Assembly: GCA_020740485.1 (NCBI GenBank)
Contig: DYMN01000005.1
Location: 1-64,000 of the forward strand
Direction of reading: 5' to 3'
Source of the DNA: Polaribacter sp.
GTDB taxonomy: Bacteria; Bacteroidota; Bacteroidia; Flavobacteriales; Flavobacteriaceae
DNA length: 64,000 nucleotides
Part shown: in pieces, positions 44,201 through 54,341 of the stretch
How positions within the stretch are numbered: the stretch's first letter is position 1
Layout: every line of letters starts with the position of its first letter
Translations under genes and position numbers: made by a program
The notes under the pieces: generated by a model
What the model was told of the DNA's origin: nothing
Database searches by the model: none
Seen by the model: only the letters and a program-made list of their open reading frames with translations

Positions 44201-44893
44201 ATAGTCAGGAACTTGAGAAGAATCATACCCATAGGAATGATTGGATAATAACATGCCATTCGAAGCGGCGGTTGTAGCTTCTGCTAAATCGTCGTTCCAC
44301 ATATATCCTTTTACTTTAGATTGAGGTGACATACCTTTGGCATTGGCCACGACTCCTGATGCACAGATTGTTCCGGTAACGTGAGCAGAGTGAAAATTTA
44401 ATTGCGTGCCTCCTTCAGAAGCTGCATCTTCTATCGTTACACGGTTTGTTCCACCGGCACCATCATATTCTTGGTGACTTACTCTGGCATGTCCACCATC
44501 CCAAACGTAGGCAGTCATATTTTGTCCGTCTAATGCAAGACCCAGAGAACCACCTGAGTTCAGATGATTGGTTCTAGTTGATAAGGCAGCATTGACGTTG
44601 AAAGTTCTGTAATAAATCATAGAACCATCCGGATCAACTCTTTGCAATTCAGCATAGCCACCATCTTCTAATTCCACTTTGGTAGGTAGCGATCGCATTT
44701 TGGCAATTTCTAAGGCTTCTTTTTTCTGAAGCTGTTTGGTTACACTAAAATTCTCTTTTAAATTTTGTAACATCGAAGTGTTGTTTTTAGCAACAATTTT
44801 TTGTATTTCACTTGGGGTTTGAGCAACAATTTGCAGTGAAAAAAGGGACAGTAGCAATGTCAGGGCAAGTACTGAATGTAAATTTGTTTTCAT
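41261..44893 (-). CDS. Secreted subtilisin-like protease (S8) with FN3, GEVED and T9SS sorting domains
   Basis: A 1210-aa type IX-secreted protease. The start is ATG 44893, which opens the signal peptide ([20 protein letters not shown]); the longer frame from 44938 has no role. Order: signal, prodomain, S8 catalytic domain with triad Asp132, His171 and Ser356 (GTSMASP), a P/proprotein-convertase-like beta domain, one divergent FN3 (about 545-640), a GEVED domain (about 650-800, [10 protein letters not shown]), two nearly identical FN3 repeats (about 805-985), a second GEVED domain ([10 protein letters not shown]), and a C-terminal T9SS type A sorting domain ([15 protein letters not shown]). 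It is probably surface-bound or released and degrades external protein. Confidence 0.93.
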   Translation of the reverse strand: MKTNLHSVLALTLLLSLFSLQIVAQTPSEIQKIVAKNNTSMLQNLKENFSVTKQLQKKEALEIAKMRSLPTKVELEDGGYAELQRVDPDGSMIYYRTFNVNAALSTRTNHLNSGGSLGLALDGQNMTAYVWDGGHARVSHQEYDGAGGTNRVTIEDAASEGGTQLNFHSAHVTGTICASGVVANAKGMSPQSKVKGYMWNDDLAEATTAASNGMLLSNHSYGYDSSQVPDYYFGAYITDSKDWDQLMYNAPYYLMVVAAGNDGSTNYNGSPLNSSYPQYDKLTGHATSKNNLVIANANDASVDANGNLTSVTINSSSSQGPTDDLRIKPDVTGNGTSVYSTYDSSDTAYNSITGTSMASPNVTGTLVLLQQHANNVNGNYMRSATLKGLAMHTADDAGAAGPDANFGWGLLNAKKAAETITNNGTYASVQELNLAQGQTITINVNSDNSNPLLASICWTDPAGTATTTLNSNTPKLVNDLDVRVSNGTTYYPWMLTGVNTNTKGDNIRDNFERVDVSSASGAYTITISHKGTLSGGSQNFSLIVTGITNNTSCTATVPTNFAASNVGSSTATLSWSTVQNATYILQYRVVGTSTWTNVNVSGNTTTLSGLTSQTNYEAQVQSKCASGSTSEFTSPIQFTTTETQLSYCASQGNSVSDEYIGKVQLNTINNASGATSGYADYTSISTNLTKGNAYTITVTPTWSGTAYAEGYSVWIDYNKDGDFGDSGEQVWSLAATTATPVSGSFTVPTSAVTASTRMRVSMKYNAIPTSCEAFSYGEVEDYTVVLGASTPDTQAPTAPTNLAATNITQTTATLTWTASTDNVGVTGYNVYSGTTLFTSVTGATANLTGLTAGTTYSFTVKAKDAAGNLSAASNAVSVTTQSVDTQAPTAPTNLAASNIAQTTATLTWTASTDNVGVTGYNVYSGATLFTSVTGATANLTGLTAGTTYSFTVKAKDAAGNLSAASNAVSVTTLASSVTYCTSKGNSTADEWINKVQLGNIVNTSGNNSGYKDYTNLSTTLVKGTTYTVTITPGWTATKYKEAYRVWIDYNHDGDFADTGEQVYSKARSTTSPVSGSFKVPTTALTGATRMRVSMKYNAYPTSCETFSHGEVEDYNINISATATSSFEEDNTKEITEQFFKLYPNPATDVLNISTNFENPETIRIYSISGQFVLEQKFETTVDISKLSSGLYYMTLVKKDLSESSQKFIKN
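41979..42530 (-). repeat. Tandem 276-bp repeat encoding two FN3 domains
   Basis: Two adjacent units of 276 bp (92 codons) encode FN3 domains differing at only about three of 90 residues; the word GGTTACACTTACTGCATTGC starts at 41981 and again at 42257. The near identity points to recent duplication or ongoing gene conversion. Confidence 0.9.
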
Positions 44894-45024
44894 AAAAATT
44901 AGCTTGAAAAGATTAAATGTTAAAAAAATGTTATGCAATACTAAAAAAAATAATTTAATAATTATATATATTTCAAAAATAATTTAAAAAAATTGACAAA
45001 TTCTTTTTTAATTAAGGTTCAAAT

Positions 45025-45057
45025 AAAAAAAAGTCGACTTAAAGTCGACTTTTTTTA
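45025..45057 (-). terminator. Hairpin terminator after valS
   Basis: A stem centred on AAGTCGACT/AGTCGACTT (45031-45039 with 45043-45051), extended by A and T tracts, lies 19 bases past the valS stop. Confidence 0.85.
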
Positions 45058-45075
45058 AAATAGGTTTAATAAGTG

Positions 45076-47703
45076 CTAAAGTGATTTTAGACTATTTTCC
45101 AAAGTTTCGATTTTAGCTAATGTATCTGCTTCTTTGTTGCGTTCATTGGCTACCACAGCTTCGGGTGCAGAGGAAACAAATTTTTCATTATTTAACTTGA
45201 TACGCACTGATTTAAGAAAACCTTGTTGGTAGATAAGCTCCTGTTGAATTTTGGCTTTTTCAGCTTCAATATCGATATTTGCGCTAAGCGGAATGAAATA
45301 TTCATTCGTTTTAACACGGAAACTCACCGCTCTGTTTACTTTTTCGTTAACATATTTTACATCATTTGTATTCCCCATTTTTTGAACCACGCTATCGTAT
45401 TCAGTAGATAAATTAAGGTTGTTGATAATATAAAAATCAATTTTATCTTTAAAGGCGATATTTTGTTCTTTTCTAGAAGTTCGAATGCCGGAAATAATTT
45501 CTTTAGTGATTTCAAAATGATCAATCAACCCTTGATCAAATGGTTTTTGAACAGGGTATTGTGCAATAATTAATGCTTGTTCCGGTGTTCTTTGGGCGAT
45601 GTATTGCCAAATTTCTTCCGTTAAAAAAGGCATAAACGGATGCAAAATTTTCAAGTTATCTTCAAAGAAACAAATTGAAGCATTATAGGTTGTTTGATCC
45701 ATTTTTTCGCTATACGCCGGTTTTATCATTTCCAAGTACCAAGAAGAAAAATCATCCCATAATAATTTGTAAATACTCATCAGAGCTTCACTGATACGGT
45801 ATTGTTCAAAGGATTTCTCCACTTCAGTCAACACTTGTTGAAAACGGGCTTCGTACCATTTTACAGCCATTTTTGCAGCTTCCGGTTGTGGTAAATTGGC
45901 GTCTGTTTGCCAACCGTGCACCAATTTGAATCCATTCCAAATTTTATTGGCAAATCCGGTTCCTTGTTTTACTAACTCTTCATCGTAAAGTAAATCATTG
46001 CCGGCAGCCGAAGAAAGTAATAAGCCACAGCGTACGCCATCGGCGCCGTGTTGGGCTATTAGGTCTAAAGGGTCGGGTGAATTTCCCAATTGTTTTGACA
46101 TTTTTCTGCGTAAATGGTCGCGAACGATTCCGGTAAAATAGACATTGCTAAAGGGTTTTTCGTTGCGAAACTTATATCCGGCAAAAATCATTCGGGCAAC
46201 CCAAAAGAAAATAATATCGGGCGCAGTAACCAAGTCATTGGTAGGATAATAATATTTAATTTCTTCATTTTCAGGATTTCTAATGCCGTCAAATACGGAA
46301 ATAGGCCACAGCCAGCTGGAAAACCAAGTGTCTAAAGCATCGTTGTCTTGCTTTAAATCGGAAAGGGATAGTGATGGGTTTGCTGTTTTTTCTTGAGCTA
46401 ATTTTAAAGCACTTTCTTTGCTTTCAGCAACCACAAAATCTTGGATGCCTGTTCCATAAAAGTATGCCGGTATCTGATGTCCCCACCACAATTGGCGCGA
46501 AATATTCCAATCTTTAAAATTTTCTAACCAATGTTTGTACGTATTGACAAAACGCTTGGGGTGGAATTTGATATCACCGTCTAATACTGAGTTTAGTGCC
46601 GGTTTCACCATTTCTTCCATTTTCAAAAACCATTGTACCGAAACTTTGGGTTCGATAATGGCTTTAGTTCTCTCGGAAATTCCTACCTTGTTGGCATAAT
46701 TTTCTATTTTGTGTATGAATCCTTTTTGTTGTAATTCATCTACAATTTCGGTTCTAACTACAAAACGATCTTTTCCTTGATAATGAAGTCCGTGAGCGTT
46801 TAAGGTAGCATCGTCATTGAAAATGTCAATCACTTCCAAATTGTGTTTTTCGCCAATAATTTTATCATTGGGGTCGTGTGCCGGCGTAATTTTCAAACAA
46901 CCGGTTCCAAATTCCATATCTACATAGTCATCTTGAATGATAGGTATTACACGGTTGGCAAGCGGCACTATCACCTTTTTCCCTTTGAGATGTTGAAATC
47001 GTTCATCGTTTGGATTAACACAAATTGCGGTATCACCCAAAATAGTTTCAGGACGTGTGGTGGCTATGGTTACAAATTCAGTAGCATTTTCAATCGGATA
47101 TTTTAAATAGTAGAGTTTTCCTTGTTGTTCTATATATTCTACTTCTTCATCACTTAGTGTGGTTTTGGCTTCGGGATCCCAATTAACCATCCTGTAGCCG
47201 CGATAGATGAGCCCTTTGTTGTATAAATCAACAAAAACTTTTTTTACCGCTTCGTTCAGGTCATCATCCATTGTAAACTTGGTACGTTTCCAATCGCACG
47301 AAGCACCGAGTTTTTTCAATTGTTCTAAAATAATGCCGCCGTGTTTATGTGTCCAATCCCAAGCGTGTTGTAGAAATTCTTCACGTGTTAAGTCGGATTT
47401 TTTTATACCTTCTGTTGCTAATTTGGCAACCACTTTGGCTTCTGTTGCAATAGAGGCGTGGTCGGTTCCGGGCACCCAACAAGCATTATATCCTTTCAAA
47501 CGCGCACGGCGTATCAAAACGTCTTGAATGGTGTTATTCAGCATGTGTCCCATGTGCAATACGCCGGTAACATTTGGGGGTGGAATGACTATAGTATAAG
47601 GCTCCTTTTCGTTGGGCTTGGAATAAAAATAACCGTTGTTCATCCAGTAGTCGTACCACTTGTCTTCTACATTTTTGGGAATATATTTATCCGGAATTTG
47701 CAT
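45076..47703 (-). CDS. valS: Valyl-tRNA synthetase
   Basis: ValS charges tRNA-Val with valine and edits threonine. ATG 47703 gives 875 aa starting [20 protein letters not shown], the usual N-terminus; the open frame from 47790 is 29 residues longer but a perfect -7 element lies within that extension. Class I motifs are present: HMGHM ([20 protein letters not shown] about 45-60) and KMSKQ (KMSKS, near residue 535), with the CP1 editing domain ([15 protein letters not shown]) between. An anticodon-binding domain and a C-terminal coiled coil ([19 protein letters not shown]) close it. Confidence 0.97.
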   Translation of the reverse strand: MQIPDKYIPKNVEDKWYDYWMNNGYFYSKPNEKEPYTIVIPPPNVTGVLHMGHMLNNTIQDVLIRRARLKGYNACWVPGTDHASIATEAKVVAKLATEGIKKSDLTREEFLQHAWDWTHKHGGIILEQLKKLGASCDWKRTKFTMDDDLNEAVKKVFVDLYNKGLIYRGYRMVNWDPEAKTTLSDEEVEYIEQQGKLYYLKYPIENATEFVTIATTRPETILGDTAICVNPNDERFQHLKGKKVIVPLANRVIPIIQDDYVDMEFGTGCLKITPAHDPNDKIIGEKHNLEVIDIFNDDATLNAHGLHYQGKDRFVVRTEIVDELQQKGFIHKIENYANKVGISERTKAIIEPKVSVQWFLKMEEMVKPALNSVLDGDIKFHPKRFVNTYKHWLENFKDWNISRQLWWGHQIPAYFYGTGIQDFVVAESKESALKLAQEKTANPSLSLSDLKQDNDALDTWFSSWLWPISVFDGIRNPENEEIKYYYPTNDLVTAPDIIFFWVARMIFAGYKFRNEKPFSNVYFTGIVRDHLRRKMSKQLGNSPDPLDLIAQHGADGVRCGLLLSSAAGNDLLYDEELVKQGTGFANKIWNGFKLVHGWQTDANLPQPEAAKMAVKWYEARFQQVLTEVEKSFEQYRISEALMSIYKLLWDDFSSWYLEMIKPAYSEKMDQTTYNASICFFEDNLKILHPFMPFLTEEIWQYIAQRTPEQALIIAQYPVQKPFDQGLIDHFEITKEIISGIRTSRKEQNIAFKDKIDFYIINNLNLSTEYDSVVQKMGNTNDVKYVNEKVNRAVSFRVKTNEYFIPLSANIDIEAEKAKIQQELIYQQGFLKSVRIKLNNEKFVSSAPEAVVANERNKEADTLAKIETLENSLKSL

Positions 47704-47733
47704 TTTGGTATAGTTTTTGAATTCAATAGTGTG

Positions 47734-47741
47734 CAAAAGTA
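47734..47741 (-). promoter_or_regulatory. -7 promoter element (TACTTTTG) for valS
   Basis: Perfect TAnnTTTG followed by C on the minus strand, 30 bases before ATG 47703; it decides against the longer frame. Confidence 0.65.
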
Positions 47742-47799
47742 CAATTATAAAAAGAATATTAAAATTTAACCATATTTTTTTGTAACTCAATTTTATTAT

Positions 47800-47807
47800 T
47801 ACTTTTG
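47800..47807 (+). promoter_or_regulatory. -7 promoter element (TACTTTTG) for the DUF1573 gene
   Basis: Perfect TAnnTTTG followed by C, 35 bases before ATG 47843. Confidence 0.65.
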
Positions 47808-47842
47808 CTTAAATTTTTTCAACATTTAATATACTCAAAACA

Positions 47843-48307
47843 ATGAAAAAACTTTTTACTTTAGTTCTATTTTTAGCCGCTTTTGCCGGATATTCACAAA
47901 ATGCGCAAGTACCAGCAACTGTTAAACAAATTGATCCCAACGCAGCTGTGATGACCGTTGAAAATGAAACCATAGATTACGGTGACGTAGAAAAAGGAAA
48001 AGACGACGGTATCAGAAAATTCAAATTTAAAAACACCGGAAAATCACCATTAAAATTGGTAAACGTGAAATCTTCTTGTGGTTGTACCGTTCCTGAATAT
48101 CCAAAGACCGATATTATGCCCGGTGATTCGGCAGAAATTACTGTAAAATACAATATGGGTGTAGGTCGTTTCAGTAAATCTATCACTGTAACAACCAACG
48201 GAAATCCTGAAACCATAATTTTGAGAATCAAAGGAAATGTAACAGATCCTAATGCTCCGGCTCCGATTCAACAACAACAAAACATGATGTCTACTCAACA
48301 AAAATAA
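47843..48307 (+). CDS. DUF1573 periplasmic protein
   Basis: A 154-aa exported protein (signal peptide MKKLFTLVLFLAAFAGYSQ) with one DUF1573 immunoglobulin-like domain: IDYGDVEKGKDDGIRKFKFKNTGKSPL in parts, then VNVKSSCGCTVPEYPKTDIMPGDSAEITVKYN, with the two conserved cysteines of the SCGCT motif (about 74-77), and a Pro/Gln-rich tail. The family is widespread in Bacteroidota; its function is not established. Followed by a terminator hairpin. Confidence 0.88.
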   Translation: MKKLFTLVLFLAAFAGYSQNAQVPATVKQIDPNAAVMTVENETIDYGDVEKGKDDGIRKFKFKNTGKSPLKLVNVKSSCGCTVPEYPKTDIMPGDSAEITVKYNMGVGRFSKSITVTTNGNPETIILRIKGNVTDPNAPAPIQQQQNMMSTQQK

Positions 48308-48332
48308 ATTTTGTTACCAATAAAATAGTAAA

Positions 48333-48360
48333 AACTCCAACCTGAAAAGATTGGGGTTTT
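48333..48360 (+). terminator. Hairpin terminator after the DUF1573 gene
   Basis: Stem 48333-48340 with 48351-48358 (one G.T pair, ten-base loop) followed by a run of T residues, 25 bases past the stop. Confidence 0.75.
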
Positions 48361-48458
48361 TTTATTGCTGTAATGTGCTTTTTTTTCTTAACTTCGTAAG
48401 CCATTCAAAGAAAGAGTAAATTTAATTCAAATCATTTAAAGATAATACATTAACTCAT

Positions 48459-49829
48459 ATGGGTGCTAAAAGACAAATTCTCATCATCGGCGCAGGTCGT
48501 TCTGCTACTTCTTTAATCCAATATTTATTAGACCAATCGGAAAAAGAAAATTTGCACTTGGTTGTAGCAGATATGTCTTTAGATTTAGCCCAAAATAAGA
48601 TTAAAAATCAATCCAATGCAATTGCAGTAAAGTTAGATATAAAAGACACAGCACAACGCAGGGAACTTATAAAACAAAGTGATATTGTTATTTCTATGTT
48701 GCCGGCAGCTTTGCACTTGGAGGTAGCTAAAGACTGCATTCTCTATGGAAAAAGTATGGTTACGGCTTCTTATGTTTCTCCCGAAATGCAAGATTTAGAT
48801 GAACAAGTTAAAGCCAAGAATTTAGTTTTTATGAATGAGATAGGCTTAGATCCCGGAATAGACCACATGAGTGCAATGCAAATTATTGACCGCATCAAAG
48901 CAAATGGTGGGAAAATGATTTTGTTTGAATCCTTTACCGGTGGATTAGTAGCACCGGAAAGTGATGATAATTTGTGGAATTACAAATTTACTTGGAATCC
49001 GCGCAACGTAGTAGTAGCAGGACAAGGCGGGGCTGCCAAATTTATTCAAGAAGGAACTTATAAATACATTCCTTACCAAAAATTGTTCAGAAGAACGGAA
49101 ATACTCAATATTGATGGTTATGGTAAATTTGAAGGATTAGCTAATCGAGATTCTTTGAAATACAGAGAAATATATGGATTAGATGCTATTAAAACCATGT
49201 ATCGCGGTACGATTCGTAGAGTAGGCTATAGCAAAGCATGGAATGTGTTTGTTCAATTGGGAATGACGGATGATACTTATGAAATGGAAAACACCAAAGA
49301 AATGTCCTATCGGGATTTTACCAATTCTTTCTTGCCTTATCATCCTTATGATTCAGTAGAAATCAAATTGCGACATTATTTACACATTGACCAAGACGAT
49401 ATAATTTGGGATAAATTACTCGAATTAGATTTGTTTGATGCTACTAAAAAGGTAAATATGGAACAAGCAACACCGGCTCAAATCTTGGAAAAAATTTTAT
49501 CTGAAAAATGGACTTTAAAACCGGATGATAAAGATATGATTGTTATGTTACACAAGTTTGGGTATGAACTGAATGGAGAAAATAAGCAAATTGAAAGCAG
49601 CATGTTAATCAAAGGAAAAGACCAGCACTTTACCGCTATGTCCGATACGGTAGGTCTTCCCGTTGCAATGGCTACTTTAAAAATATTAAATGGGGAGATC
49701 ACAAAACCAGGGGTTCAAATTCCTATCATTAAAGAAGTATATGAACCCATTTTAAAAGAACTAAGGGAACACGGCATCATTTTTCAAGAAAAAGAAGTAC
49801 CTTATTTGGGCTATAAATCAATGAGCTGA
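48459..49829 (+). CDS. Saccharopine dehydrogenase-like oxidoreductase
   Basis: A 456-aa NAD(P)-binding oxidoreductase of the saccharopine reductase/LYS9 family. The Rossmann motif IIGAGRSATSLIQYL starts at about residue 8, followed by SMLPAALHLEVAKDCILYGK (about 79-98) and the catalytic-domain stretch EIGLDPGIDHMSAMQ (about 127-141). In Bacteroidota this enzyme is annotated variously as saccharopine dehydrogenase or a polyamine-related enzyme; the substrate is uncertain. TAACTTCG at 48389-48396 is a 7-of-8 -7 match. Converges on the flippase gene. Confidence 0.88.
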   Translation: MGAKRQILIIGAGRSATSLIQYLLDQSEKENLHLVVADMSLDLAQNKIKNQSNAIAVKLDIKDTAQRRELIKQSDIVISMLPAALHLEVAKDCILYGKSMVTASYVSPEMQDLDEQVKAKNLVFMNEIGLDPGIDHMSAMQIIDRIKANGGKMILFESFTGGLVAPESDDNLWNYKFTWNPRNVVVAGQGGAAKFIQEGTYKYIPYQKLFRRTEILNIDGYGKFEGLANRDSLKYREIYGLDAIKTMYRGTIRRVGYSKAWNVFVQLGMTDDTYEMENTKEMSYRDFTNSFLPYHPYDSVEIKLRHYLHIDQDDIIWDKLLELDLFDATKKVNMEQATPAQILEKILSEKWTLKPDDKDMIVMLHKFGYELNGENKQIESSMLIKGKDQHFTAMSDTVGLPVAMATLKILNGEITKPGVQIPIIKEVYEPILKELREHGIIFQEKEVPYLGYKSMS

Positions 49830-49856
49830 AGTTTTGATTTAGAGAAAATGATATTG

Positions 49857-51314
49857 CTAATTTAACTTTTTAAAATCTAATTGAATCTCTTTGCGTAGGG
49901 TTATAAATAGAATACTGCTATAAAAAACAATTAGGATTAATGACAACCACAAAGGTGGCTTGTAAAGATAGAAAAATAAAAAGGAAATGGCGGTTGATGT
50001 GATTAAAATAGCTGTAATACGCAATAAATCATAGGGAATAGGGTAGTTCTTTTGTCCGTATAAAAAGGACAGTAAACTCATGGTGCCGTAAGCTACCAAA
50101 GTAGCCCAAGCCGCTGTCATATAGCCGTATTCTTTGAGAAAGAGCACATTAAGTACAATGGTCAATACAGCACCCACCAGAGAAAACCACATACCATAAC
50201 GGGTTTTATCTTGCAATTTGTACCAAATACTCAGATTGTTGTATATGCCCATAAAGAGATTGGCAAGTAGTACAACGGGAACAATATTCAGTGCTGTCCA
50301 ATAATCAGGATTGATCATGTGTTTGAAAATATCAATAAACAGCACTACGCCCACTAAAGCTATACTGCCGATGCTGACAAAATATTTCATGATTTTGGCG
50401 TACATGAGTTGAGCATCTTTTTGGACGGAAATTTTAAAGAAAAAAGGCTCAGCACCCAATCTAAATGCCATAATATACAGGTTCATAAATATGGCTAATT
50501 TGTATGCTGCTGCATAAAACCCTTCCGTTTCCTTGTCAATATATTCCCCAATCAGCCATTTGTCTAAATTTTCATTGATAGCATAAGCCAATCCGGCAAT
50601 TACAATGGGATAAGAATATACTAACATTTTTTTGAGCAAATCTTTGTCAAAAATCCATTTCGTTTTTGTTATATAGGGCAATATTAACATAAAACTCATT
50701 GCACTTCCTAAGAGATTTGATAAGAAAATGTTATCAACCAACGGTATTTTGTGGTAAGCGGTCATTAACCCAACGGGTAGTTCTGTCCCGTTGGCATGTC
50801 CATTGGGAATCCAACGTAAGGTGATGAGTTGAAGGATAACTATAACAAAGACGTTGATTAATTTTATCATAGTGTAGCGAATGGGACGATTGATGGCTCT
50901 CAAATAGGCGAAGGGAATCATTGCCAATGTGTCTAAAGCCATTATAGCTATAAACATTTGTAAGCGCAAATCATGTCCTTCAAAGTGAAAACAGGTTTGA
51001 ATGGGTCTAAAAAACAGACTAAATACCAAAATAAAGACAACAATTCCTGCGCTTATGGTTAGAAAAGACGTTGCAATTAATTTATCTTTATAGTCCGGTT
51101 CTTTAAAGAAACGAAAAAAAGTAGTTTCAAATCCCAGCGTAAGCACTATGGAAATAAGGGCCGCCCAAATATAAAAGTCTGTATTGATGGCATAAGCAGC
51201 TGCAGGTAACGCATCAGTGTGCAAACGAACCATCAAAAAATTGATGATTCTCGGTAACACGGCAGCAACCCCGTATATTAAGCTGTCTTTAAAAAATCTG
51301 TTTAATGAAGACAT
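49857..51314 (-). CDS. Polysaccharide/LPS flippase (Wzx/MurJ-like MOP superfamily)
   Basis: A 485-aa protein with twelve to fourteen membrane helices, of the polysaccharide-biosynthesis (PF01943/PF14667) branch of the MOP flippases. The opening SSLNRFFKDSLIYGVAAVLPRIINFLMV (in parts) is typical. It likely flips a lipid-linked glycan across the inner membrane; which glycan is not shown. It follows the DUF58 gene by 30 bases on the same strand and may be co-transcribed. No glycosyltransferases surround it, so it is not in a surface-polysaccharide cluster. Confidence 0.88.
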   Translation of the reverse strand: MSSLNRFFKDSLIYGVAAVLPRIINFLMVRLHTDALPAAAYAINTDFYIWAALISIVLTLGFETTFFRFFKEPDYKDKLIATSFLTISAGIVVFILVFSLFFRPIQTCFHFEGHDLRLQMFIAIMALDTLAMIPFAYLRAINRPIRYTMIKLINVFVIVILQLITLRWIPNGHANGTELPVGLMTAYHKIPLVDNIFLSNLLGSAMSFMLILPYITKTKWIFDKDLLKKMLVYSYPIVIAGLAYAINENLDKWLIGEYIDKETEGFYAAAYKLAIFMNLYIMAFRLGAEPFFFKISVQKDAQLMYAKIMKYFVSIGSIALVGVVLFIDIFKHMINPDYWTALNIVPVVLLANLFMGIYNNLSIWYKLQDKTRYGMWFSLVGAVLTIVLNVLFLKEYGYMTAAWATLVAYGTMSLLSFLYGQKNYPIPYDLLRITAILITSTAISFLFFYLYKPPLWLSLILIVFYSSILFITLRKEIQLDFKKLN

Positions 51315-51344
51315 TAGGTGAATTTTGTTTCAGGTATAAGTGCT

Positions 51345-52268
51345 TTACATCATACTATTTCGTTTAATCAAATAAGCAGAAAGCACTTCTCTAAATCCGT
51401 TTTGTATATCTATCGGTACATAATCTATATTGTATTGTAAGCACTTCATCTCTAATTCGCTAAAATATTTTTTTACAGCTTGTTGGTAATTATCCTGAAT
51501 ATTTTCAGCATATAGATTGATGCTTTCGCCGGTTTCAACATCCACAAATCGCTTAGGTTGATTGTCAAAATCAAAATTTAATTCGGTCACACTGTCAAAA
51601 GTATGAAACAAAACCACTTCGTGTTTGTTGTATTTCAGATGGCGTAAGGCTTCAAATAATGCTTCTTCTTCAGCATCGGCTTGCCAAAGATCCGTAAACA
51701 AGAAAACCAAAGATCTTCGGTGTAAACTCTCGGCTATTTCATGCAAATATTTATAAGTATCCGTTCCTTTTTGCGTGGGTGTTATTAATACCTTTTCCAA
51801 TGCTTCCAAAATACGCCTATGGTGTCTTTCGCTGCCTCTTTCACCGGTGTAAAATTCGTAGGAATCTGAGTAAATACTCAAGCCCACCGCATCACGTTGG
51901 CGTTTGAGAATGTTCATTAATGCAGCACTTGCTACTACAGAAAAACCGATTTTATTGAGAGAGGACAGATTGTTATTTTTTGATTCAGGATAATGCATAG
52001 ATGCCGAATTGTCAATGATAATATGACAACGCAAATTAGTTTCTTCGTCATAACGTTTTACATAGAGTTTGTCCGTTTTAGCATAAATTTTCCAATCGAT
52101 ATGACGTGTACTTTCACCGGAATTATAAAGACGATGCTCAGCAAATTCTACAGAAAAACCGTGAAATGGACTTTGGTGCATCCCGGCAACAAAACCCTCG
52201 ACCACTTGACGGGCTAATAATTCAAAATTATCAATAGGTTCGGAATTTTTAAGCTGGTCTATTAACAT
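51345..52268 (-). CDS. DUF58 domain protein
   Basis: A 307-aa DUF58 protein with the conserved opening LARQVVEGFVAGMHQSPFHGFSVEFAEHRLYNSGESTRHIDWKIYAKT (about 20-67, in parts), then a von Willebrand factor A-like fold whose metal-site motif is DNSASMHY (about 109-116). Such proteins accompany MoxR ATPases and BatA-type proteins, but no MoxR gene lies here. ATG 52268 is preceded by a perfect -7 element that sits just beyond the trxA terminator, so it starts a new transcript. Confidence 0.9.
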   Translation of the reverse strand: MLIDQLKNSEPIDNFELLARQVVEGFVAGMHQSPFHGFSVEFAEHRLYNSGESTRHIDWKIYAKTDKLYVKRYDEETNLRCHIIIDNSASMHYPESKNNNLSSLNKIGFSVVASAALMNILKRQRDAVGLSIYSDSYEFYTGERGSERHHRRILEALEKVLITPTQKGTDTYKYLHEIAESLHRRSLVFLFTDLWQADAEEEALFEALRHLKYNKHEVVLFHTFDSVTELNFDFDNQPKRFVDVETGESINLYAENIQDNYQQAVKKYFSELEMKCLQYNIDYVPIDIQNGFREVLSAYLIKRNSMM

Positions 52269-52291
52269 AGAAAGTTATGTGAATCAAAAAT

Positions 52292-52299
52292 CAAAAATA
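52292..52299 (-). promoter_or_regulatory. -7 promoter element (TATTTTTG) for the DUF58-flippase genes
   Basis: Perfect TAnnTTTG on the minus strand, 23 bases before ATG 52268 and immediately downstream of the trxA terminator. Confidence 0.6.
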
Positions 52300-52302
52300 A
52301 AA

Positions 52303-52331
52303 AAAAGGTTTGACTAATTGTCAAACCTTTT
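52303..52331 (-). terminator. Hairpin terminator after trxA
   Basis: A perfect 12-bp stem (52303-52314 with 52320-52331) with a five-base loop, followed by T residues on the minus strand. Confidence 0.85.
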
Positions 52332-52389
52332 ATAAAAGTTACATTTCTGTTGACCAAATTGTAATTTGGTGGTTTATTTTGAAATAAAA

Positions 52390-52710
52390 TTATCTAAGGG
52401 CTTCTTCTAATTTTTCTACATACAATGATTTAGGAGCCACTCCCACTTGTTTGTGAAATATTTCTCCGTTTTTGATCAAAAGAACGGTTGGAATGTTTCT
52501 GATGCCATAATCAGCGGCGTATTTTTGATGATGGTCTACATCTACTTTAGCAACTATGGCTTTCCCTTCATATTCATTACTAATTTCATCCATTATAGGA
52601 TGAATCATTCTACAAGGTCCGCACCAAGCAGCCCAAAAATCAACAAAAACGGGTTTGTCTGATTTTAATACTAATTCTTCAAAGTTAGCATCTGTTACTT
52701 CAATTGCCAT
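52390..52710 (-). CDS. trxA: Thioredoxin
   Basis: A 106-aa cytoplasmic thioredoxin that reduces protein disulfides. The active site is WCGPC with Cys30 and Cys33, and the cis-proline is in NIPTVLLI. Length is normal and there is no signal peptide. A perfect -7 element lies 53 bases upstream; the gene is monocistronic because of the terminator after it. Confidence 0.97.
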   Translation of the reverse strand: MAIEVTDANFEELVLKSDKPVFVDFWAAWCGPCRMIHPIMDEISNEYEGKAIVAKVDVDHHQKYAADYGIRNIPTVLLIKNGEIFHKQVGVAPKSLYVEKLEEALR

Positions 52711-52762
52711 AATGTAAAAGTTTTAATTTTATTGGATTAACGAGTTGAATTTATTGTGGGTG

Positions 52763-52770
52763 CAAAGCTA
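52763..52770 (-). promoter_or_regulatory. -7 promoter element (TAGCTTTG) for trxA
   Basis: Perfect TAnnTTTG followed by C on the minus strand, 52 bases before ATG 52710. Confidence 0.65.
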
Positions 52771-52918
52771 TTAAAAAATAAGAACTACGAAATAGGTTTG
52801 TATTGAATTTTATGATAGTTGAATTTTATTTTTTTATAGTGTTGATAATCAATTTGTTTAGATTTTAAATATATTTGGATATATATAAAATTAAATTTCC
52901 TATTTCAAATAATAGTAT

Positions 52919-52926
52919 TATTTTTG
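52919..52926 (+). promoter_or_regulatory. -7 promoter element (TATTTTTG) for metK
   Basis: Perfect TAnnTTTG. A start 5-7 bases beyond it (about 52932) puts the riboswitch-like aptamer at the very 5' end of a metK leader of about 147 bases. Confidence 0.65.
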
Positions 52927-52936
52927 TCCCACTTTT

Positions 52937-52981
52937 CAGGGAAAAATTTGGCTGATTGCAACCCTTACAAAATGCTAAAGC
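52937..52981 (+). ncRNA. SAM-II-like riboswitch aptamer in the metK leader
   Basis: The segment fits the H-type pseudoknot of SAM-II riboswitches. P1 is AGGG (52938-52941) with CCCT (52962-52965). The loop carries ATTTGGC then GATTGCAA directly before the P1 3' strand, as in known SAM-II RNAs (TTTG..C and TTGCA). A loop segment TTTGGC (52947-52952) pairs with GCTAAA (52974-52979), the hallmark 3' element, with A-rich ACAAAAT between. It lies about 100 bases before metK, whose product makes SAM. P1 is short (4 bp), so confidence is held below certain. Confidence 0.72.
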
Positions 52982-53078
52982 AGTATGCTATCATTTGCCA
53001 TTACTTTTTTCTAAAAGACAATTTTAATTTTAGTTTTAGCGTTTATTTAAACCTTAAACTTTAAACTTTAAACCATTT

Positions 53079-54332
53079 ATGTCATATTTTTTTACATCGG
53101 AATCCGTTTCCGAAGGCCATCCTGACAAGGTAGCCGATCAAATTTCAGATGCTTTAATTGATCATTTCTTAGCTTATGATTCCAATTCCAAAGTGGCAGT
53201 GGAAACATTAGTTACTACGGGTCAAGTAATACTCTCCGGAGAAGTAAAAACTGAAACTTTTCTTGATGTGCAATCTATAACACGCGACGTCATCAATCAA
53301 ATTGGTTATACCAAGAGTGAGTATATGTTCGATGGCAATTCGTGTGGAATTTTATCCTCTCTACACGAACAAAGTTCAGACATTAACCAAGGAGTGGAAC
53401 GCAGCGAACCGGAAGAGCAGGGCGCAGGCGATCAAGGAATGATGTTTGGTTATGCCACCAATGAAACCCAAAATTTTATGCCGTTGGCTTTGGATATTGC
53501 CCATGCTTTGCTAGTAGAATTAGCCTTTTTGCGTCGAGAGAGCAAAGAGATTAAATACCTCAGACCTGATGCTAAAAGTCAGGTTACTTTAGAGTATTCT
53601 GACGACAATAAACCTTTGAGAATTGATACCATTGTCGTTTCAACTCAACACGACCCGACTGATGAACAAGGAGAATTGACTTCAGAAAGAATTAAAAATG
53701 ATTTAATTCAATATTTAATCCCTCGAGTAGAAGCACGCTATCCGCAATATGCCCACTTTTTCAACAGCGGAATTAAATATTATATAAATCCAACCGGAAA
53801 ATTCGTTATTGGAGGACCTCACGGAGATACAGGTTTGACCGGTAGAAAGATAATTGTAGATACCTATGGTGGAAAGGGCGCGCATGGCGGTGGTGCATTT
53901 TCAGGCAAAGACCCCAGTAAAGTAGATAGAAGTGCCGCTTATGCTACGCGTCATATTGCCAAAAATTTAGTAGCTGCCGGATTATGTGACGAAGTACTGG
54001 TTCAAGTGAGCTATGCTATAGGAAAAGCTGAACCTACGTCTATTTATGTAAATACATTTGGGACATCTAAAGTGAATTTATCGGACAGCAAAATTGGTAT
54101 AAAAGTGGCTCAATTGTTTGATATGCGTCCTTATTACATAGAAAAAAGATTGAAATTGAGAAATCCGATTTATGCTGAAACAGCAGCTTACGGACACATG
54201 GGCAGAAAAAATGAAGTAGTGTCCAAAACTTTCAACAAAGGAAAATTCAATGAGAAAACGCTGGATGTTGAATTGTTTACTTGGGAAAAATTAGATTTTG
54301 TAGCTACTATAAAAAAAGAATTTAATTTGTAA
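53079..54332 (+). CDS. metK: S-adenosylmethionine synthetase
   Basis: MetK makes SAM from methionine and ATP. The 417-aa protein has the opening [19 protein letters not shown] (about 7-25), the ATP-loop [15 protein letters not shown] (about 117-131), and the P-loop-like [21 protein letters not shown] (about 248-268, in parts) followed by [19 protein letters not shown]. It is slightly longer than the E. coli enzyme, as in other Bacteroidota. The leader holds a SAM-II-like aptamer, which would give feedback control by the product. Confidence 0.97.
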   Translation: MSYFFTSESVSEGHPDKVADQISDALIDHFLAYDSNSKVAVETLVTTGQVILSGEVKTETFLDVQSITRDVINQIGYTKSEYMFDGNSCGILSSLHEQSSDINQGVERSEPEEQGAGDQGMMFGYATNETQNFMPLALDIAHALLVELAFLRRESKEIKYLRPDAKSQVTLEYSDDNKPLRIDTIVVSTQHDPTDEQGELTSERIKNDLIQYLIPRVEARYPQYAHFFNSGIKYYINPTGKFVIGGPHGDTGLTGRKIIVDTYGGKGAHGGGAFSGKDPSKVDRSAAYATRHIAKNLVAAGLCDEVLVQVSYAIGKAEPTSIYVNTFGTSKVNLSDSKIGIKVAQLFDMRPYYIEKRLKLRNPIYAETAAYGHMGRKNEVVSKTFNKGKFNEKTLDVELFTWEKLDFVATIKKEFNL

Positions 54333-54341
54333 ATTTATTAG

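Noticed and set aside
49857-51314. Flippase as part of a surface-polysaccharide cluster
   Set aside because: There are no glycosyltransferases or sugar-nucleotide genes around it.
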